Of a stretch of 64,000 bases of DNA, positions 61,211-64,000 are shown piece by piece. The notes under the pieces are model-generated. The model had not been told where the DNA came from. It made no database searches and was given only the letters and a program-made list of their open reading frames with translations. The stretch's first letter is position 1. Each line of letters starts with the position of its first letter. A program made the position numbers and the translations under genes. The DNA is from Bdellovibrio bacteriovorus (GTDB lineage: Bacteria; Bdellovibrionota; Bdellovibrionia; Bdellovibrionales; Bdellovibrionaceae): assembly GCF_025558485.1 (NCBI RefSeq), contig NZ_CP102930.1, positions 2,976,001 through 3,040,000 of the forward strand, read 5' to 3'.

Positions 61211-61247
61211 ACTCACTTTTGTTCTATTATGCAGCCTAAAAGTGAGT
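61211..61247. repeat. 10-bp inverted repeat upstream of DUF3817 gene
   Basis: The arms actcactttt (61211-61220) and aaaagtgagt (61238-61247) are perfect reverse complements with a 17-nt spacer, suiting a protein-binding operator or a hairpin. It is in the 109-bp gap between the Hsp70-like gene end and the DUF3817 gene start. Confidence 0.6.
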
Positions 61248-61291
61248 TCTTGGGCGCAACATATTACTGCGTCTGGTAAGAAGCCAATCTT

Positions 61292-62581
61292 TTAAACGAC
61301 TTGCTGCCCATTGGCGACGAATCCAGCAGCCTCCGTCAGTCCAGAAAGAACCGAGTGGAAATGGGACTGCGTCTGCAATCGTTGGGTGCCGAAGCGTTTT
61401 TCAAATTCTTTCTGGATAAACGGAACCTTGGCGGTGCCTCCGGTCAGGCACACTAAGTCCACTTGATCCGCTGTCACGTTGGCATCTTTCAGGCACTGCT
61501 CCAGAGAGCTAAAGATATTCTGACGTGTATCCTCGGCCCATTCGACAAACAACTGGCTGGTAAAGCGTTCTTGAATTTCCAGGCCCGGATAATCAAAGGC
61601 AAAGTCAGTTTCCTCAGAATTTGACAGGGCTCTTTTGGTCTTTTCGATGTTTTCAAAGAATGGGAAGATCTGCTGATCTTCAATCAGAATAAACAATCTT
61701 TCCACTGCCGAGGCATCTTTCGCCGTCAAAGAGCACTTCTTTACTTCGCGAATAAATTCGTAGGTGTCCTTTTCTTTCAAGTGAACAATGTGCGCCGGAT
61801 GATTCAGACGCAAGGTCACGCCCTTGGGCATGGTCATCACGTTGCTTCCCATCGGCAGGCGATAGCGGGACTTGGCGCCGAAGTATTCGTTCAGCTTGTG
61901 ACTCATAAACACACTGTCCAGGGCATCGCCTGCCAAAGGGCAGCCATCAATCGCCAGAACATCTTCTTTGGAAAAACCAGAAGGGCGCAGTTTGATCAGT
62001 GTGAAATCCGAAGTTCCTCCGCCAAAGTCACCGATCAGGACGATTTTTTCTGATGTCAGTTCACGGCGATAGTCAAAGGCGGCAGCCAAAGGTTCTGGAA
62101 CAAAATGAACTTCTTTAAATCCTGCAAAGGCCGCGGCCTTCTGCATGCGATGAAGAGCAAATCCATCAGCGACCGAGTCCATGGAATAGCGGGCCGGGCG
62201 GCCGATCACGGCTTTTTCCACCGAGGTGTCTAAAGTTTGTTCAGCTCTTTTTTTCAGTTCCAGCAGGAAGGTTCCGATCATGCTTTCCAAAGTCAGGATG
62301 CGATTGTCGAGAACCGTTCCCAGATAGTTCTGATTCGGCAGATGCGATTTGAAAGATCTGAACAGACGGCCTTCCATGTCCTGTTCGATATATTGCTCGA
62401 TGGCTTCTGAACCGTAGTAACACAGATCCGGGTTGGGGAAGTACAGCAGGGTGCGCATCATGGTGGGATCGCTGGCTTTTTTATCCAACGTGAGGGCTTC
62501 GTAACGTTTTCCCTGATGATAGGCGCCGACCAAAGAGTTGCTGGTCCCAAAGTCGATGGAAAGATAAGTGTCTGTGCTCAT
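61292..62581 (-). CDS. Hsp70-family (YegD-like) chaperone/ATPase
   Basis: The 429-residue protein has the Hsp70/actin ATPase fold: SIDFGTSNSLVGAY at the start, PARYS, VPEPLAAAFDYRREL, LIGDFGGGTSDFTLIKL and LVCLTGGTAKVPFIQKEF. The substrate-binding domain of DnaK is absent, as in YegD. Its client or partner is unknown. ATG at 62581 is chosen because the family sequence begins there; the longer frame from 62608 adds an unrelated leader. Confidence 0.85.
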   Translation of the reverse strand: MSTDTYLSIDFGTSNSLVGAYHQGKRYEALTLDKKASDPTMMRTLLYFPNPDLCYYGSEAIEQYIEQDMEGRLFRSFKSHLPNQNYLGTVLDNRILTLESMIGTFLLELKKRAEQTLDTSVEKAVIGRPARYSMDSVADGFALHRMQKAAAFAGFKEVHFVPEPLAAAFDYRRELTSEKIVLIGDFGGGTSDFTLIKLRPSGFSKEDVLAIDGCPLAGDALDSVFMSHKLNEYFGAKSRYRLPMGSNVMTMPKGVTLRLNHPAHIVHLKEKDTYEFIREVKKCSLTAKDASAVERLFILIEDQQIFPFFENIEKTKRALSNSEETDFAFDYPGLEIQERFTSQLFVEWAEDTRQNIFSSLEQCLKDANVTADQVDLVCLTGGTAKVPFIQKEFEKRFGTQRLQTQSHFHSVLSGLTEAAGFVANGQQVV

Positions 62582-62728
62582 AGGCTTACAAGTGTAGCAT
62601 GGCACCATATTTCACAGGTAACTATTTTCGGCACTGGATTTTTCATCTTTTCAAGCGTTCCGTAATTATCCCGCAAGTTCCCATGGAATTGATATTGTCG
62701 GCCTTGTCTTTAGGTTAGGAGTTTAAAT

Positions 62729-63850
62729 ATGACAGGGAAACATATTAAAATACCTACACTAATTTTCGCTCTGCTGGCGCTTGCTGCCTGTGGAAATATG
62801 AATGTTGGTGTGACTTCATTTGAAGCGAATTCTCAGGGCTCGCCTTACGGGCAGCAGGTTAATCAAGGGCCTGCACAACAAGCCGAAATGGGCAGCAACG
62901 GTTACTATGGCTATGAAGAGGCCATGGATACTTATGAAGAAGTCGTGCAAGAGGCCATCGCGCCCGTAAAGGAAAAGAAAGACGCCAATGCCACGAAACC
63001 AACTGCTCCGGTAGGGGTTTTGGCTCCGGCAAAGTCCAGTACGGCAAAGACAGAGGCCGAACCTGTCAAAGAGACAGAGGAAAAAGTCCCGGAGAAATCC
63101 TCCGAAGTTGCTGAAGAAAAAACAGAACCCAAAGCAGAACCCAAAAAAGCAGAACAGCCAGCTCCGAAGAAGGAAGAACCTGTTCTATCCAAAACCCCCA
63201 ATGCGCCTCGCAGTGAAATCGTGGGCCCGGGTGTTTTGAAGCCGACAGTTTATTTCTTTGTGATTCTTAACGAAGACAAGAACGGCTGCAAAGCCGACAC
63301 GAAAAGAACACTGTATGGTGCTGGCAGCAAGCCGCTTCTGAAAGTATGCCCTAAAACAGCGGCGGCCTGCGCTCTGCAAGGCTCTTGCGGGATCATTCAA
63401 AAAGGCAAAACACACACCTTCAATATCATTGGCCGCTTTGATGGTCAGGATCGCTACTTTGAAATTCCTGATGATGGCTGCCGCTTTGGCTACGGAGTGA
63501 ACAGCAGTTGTCTTGATCCATTCTATACACTGGCTGCGGATTTGACGATCTACAAACCGGGCGAAGTGATCTTCGTCCCTGCGGTTGTGGGCCTGGAGCT
63601 TCCCGATGGCAGCAAGCACAATGGTTACTTTGTTATTCGTGACAAGGGCCGTGGCATCAAGGGATTGGGTCGCTTTGACTTTTTCTCCGGCCATTACAGC
63701 TGGTATGATTCCGAAAACCCGTTTAAGAAAGTCGGGTTGGGTGATGTGAATACCAACATCCCTTACTACAGAATCAAGGGTGAGGCGGCGAAGAAAGTTC
63801 AGGCTTCCCGCGCCTTCCCAAGCCTGCCACCTCATGCGGTGACAGAATAA
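62729..63850 (+). CDS. lipoprotein with C-terminal 3D (MltA-type) domain
   Basis: The 373-residue protein has a lipobox LAAC at Cys21, a long disordered Pro/Glu/Lys/Ala linker (about 65-155) and a C-terminal domain ending in GYFVIRDKGRGIKGLGRFDFF with conserved Asp residues, matching the 3D domain found in lytic transglycosylases such as MltA and in resuscitation factors. It may cleave or bind peptidoglycan at the envelope; the catalytic Asp set looks present. TAGGAG lies 7 nt before the ATG. Confidence 0.8.
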   Translation: MTGKHIKIPTLIFALLALAACGNMNVGVTSFEANSQGSPYGQQVNQGPAQQAEMGSNGYYGYEEAMDTYEEVVQEAIAPVKEKKDANATKPTAPVGVLAPAKSSTAKTEAEPVKETEEKVPEKSSEVAEEKTEPKAEPKKAEQPAPKKEEPVLSKTPNAPRSEIVGPGVLKPTVYFFVILNEDKNGCKADTKRTLYGAGSKPLLKVCPKTAAACALQGSCGIIQKGKTHTFNIIGRFDGQDRYFEIPDDGCRFGYGVNSSCLDPFYTLAADLTIYKPGEVIFVPAVVGLELPDGSKHNGYFVIRDKGRGIKGLGRFDFFSGHYSWYDSENPFKKVGLGDVNTNIPYYRIKGEAAKKVQASRAFPSLPPHAVTE

Positions 63851-63880
63851 AAAAAAGCCCGGTTTTTACCGGGCTTTTTT
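63851..63880. terminator. intrinsic terminator, bidirectional
   Basis: The arms aaaaaagcccggt (63851-63863) and accgggctttttt (63868-63880) form a 13-bp perfect stem with a TTTT loop and A/T tails. It serves the 3D lipoprotein and the convergent gene that starts beyond the window. Confidence 0.94.
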
Positions 63881-63883
63881 TAT

Positions 63884-64000
63884 TTAGACACTTGTTTGTT
63901 GCTGCGCCTGCATCTGGACCGAGTTGCCACCCTGAACCTGAGCGGCCGCGACCTGAGCCATTTGCGCCACGGTCATTTGAGCCTGCTGGGCCTGTTGATG
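63884..64000 (-). CDS. C-terminal end of a Gln/Ala-rich protein (5' end outside window)
   Basis: The minus-strand frame is open from the right edge to TAA at 63884-63886, 38 codons. It reads HQQAQQAQMTVAQMAQ and ends with QMQAQQQTSV, strongly Gln/Ala/Met-rich like a coiled-coil or low-complexity tail. The protein identity cannot be told. Confidence 0.65.
   Translation of the reverse strand, partial: HQQAQQAQMTVAQMAQVAAAQVQGGNSVQMQAQQQTSV

Overview
The window looks like a chromosomal segment of a Bdellovibrio-type predatory bacterium (Bdellovibrionota). This is an inference from gene content: a short 277-residue flagellin, a polar-type flagellar export and regulatory operon ending in flhF-flhG-fliA, many secreted or lipid-anchored proteins of no recognised family, several peptidoglycan-active enzymes, a minimal Flp/Tad-like pilus locus and an RpoH-type sigma factor. 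Base composition is near 50% GC. No tRNA, rRNA, CRISPR array, transposase or prophage was seen; both window edges cut a gene.

Layout. 1-8.3 kb: a radical SAM/SPASM protein (cut at the left edge), a CHASE2 sensor kinase with its own receiver, a large secreted protein, a [2Fe-2S] ferredoxin, an MBL-fold hydrolase and a lipoprotein. 8.4-15 kb: a PBP1B-type penicillin-binding protein, a GroES-domain protein with a histone-H1-like Lys/Ala tail, a porin-like protein whose last 52 bp are tandemly duplicated, and two secreted unknowns. 15.2-27.1 kb: lysine 2,3-aminomutase family enzyme, beta-lactamase-fold lipoprotein, flagellin, UvrD/PcrA helicase, a predicted zinc-peptidase lipoprotein coupled to a small barrel protein, a SPOR protein, inositol monophosphatase, an L,D-transpeptidase-like enzyme and two CsbD-type stress proteins.

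27.3-38.1 kb is one compact flagellar operon, fliL-fliM-fliN-fliO-fliP-fliQ-fliR-flhB-flhA-flhF-flhG-fliA, with overlaps or very short gaps throughout. It encodes the switch, the export apparatus, the polar-placement and number regulators and sigma-28. 38.2-44.7 kb holds a small Ser/Arg-rich ORF, rpoH with a Lys/Ala-rich extension, aspS and several small unknowns, including a DUF1266 protein.

44.7-54.8 kb holds a Flp/Tad-like pilus system in two minus-strand blocks: a receiver-kinase, secretin and CpaF ATPase (44.7-48.3 kb), then pilin, TadE/TadG-like and CpaB-like proteins (52.0-54.8 kb). Between them on the plus strand are a repetitive Gly/Met-rich secreted protein with twelve YPG repeats behind a plausible sigma-28 promoter, and an amidohydrolase whose ribosome-binding site lies in a perfect hairpin. 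No TadB/TadC or prepilin peptidase is in the window.

54.8-64 kb: a Lys/Ala-tailed small protein, folD, a Rieske oxygenase, a phytase-esterase-like secreted protein, an RlmI-like methyltransferase, a REP-like palindromic element (with a relative near 40.5 kb), a secreted unknown, a DUF3817 membrane protein, an Hsp70/YegD-like protein, a 3D-domain lipoprotein and the end of a Gln/Ala-rich protein.

Recurring themes are envelope and peptidoglycan remodelling, motility and pilus machinery, and low-complexity basic Lys/Ala tails on three unrelated cytoplasmic proteins. Start sites were chosen by Shine-Dalgarno spacing, and several differ from the longest open frame.
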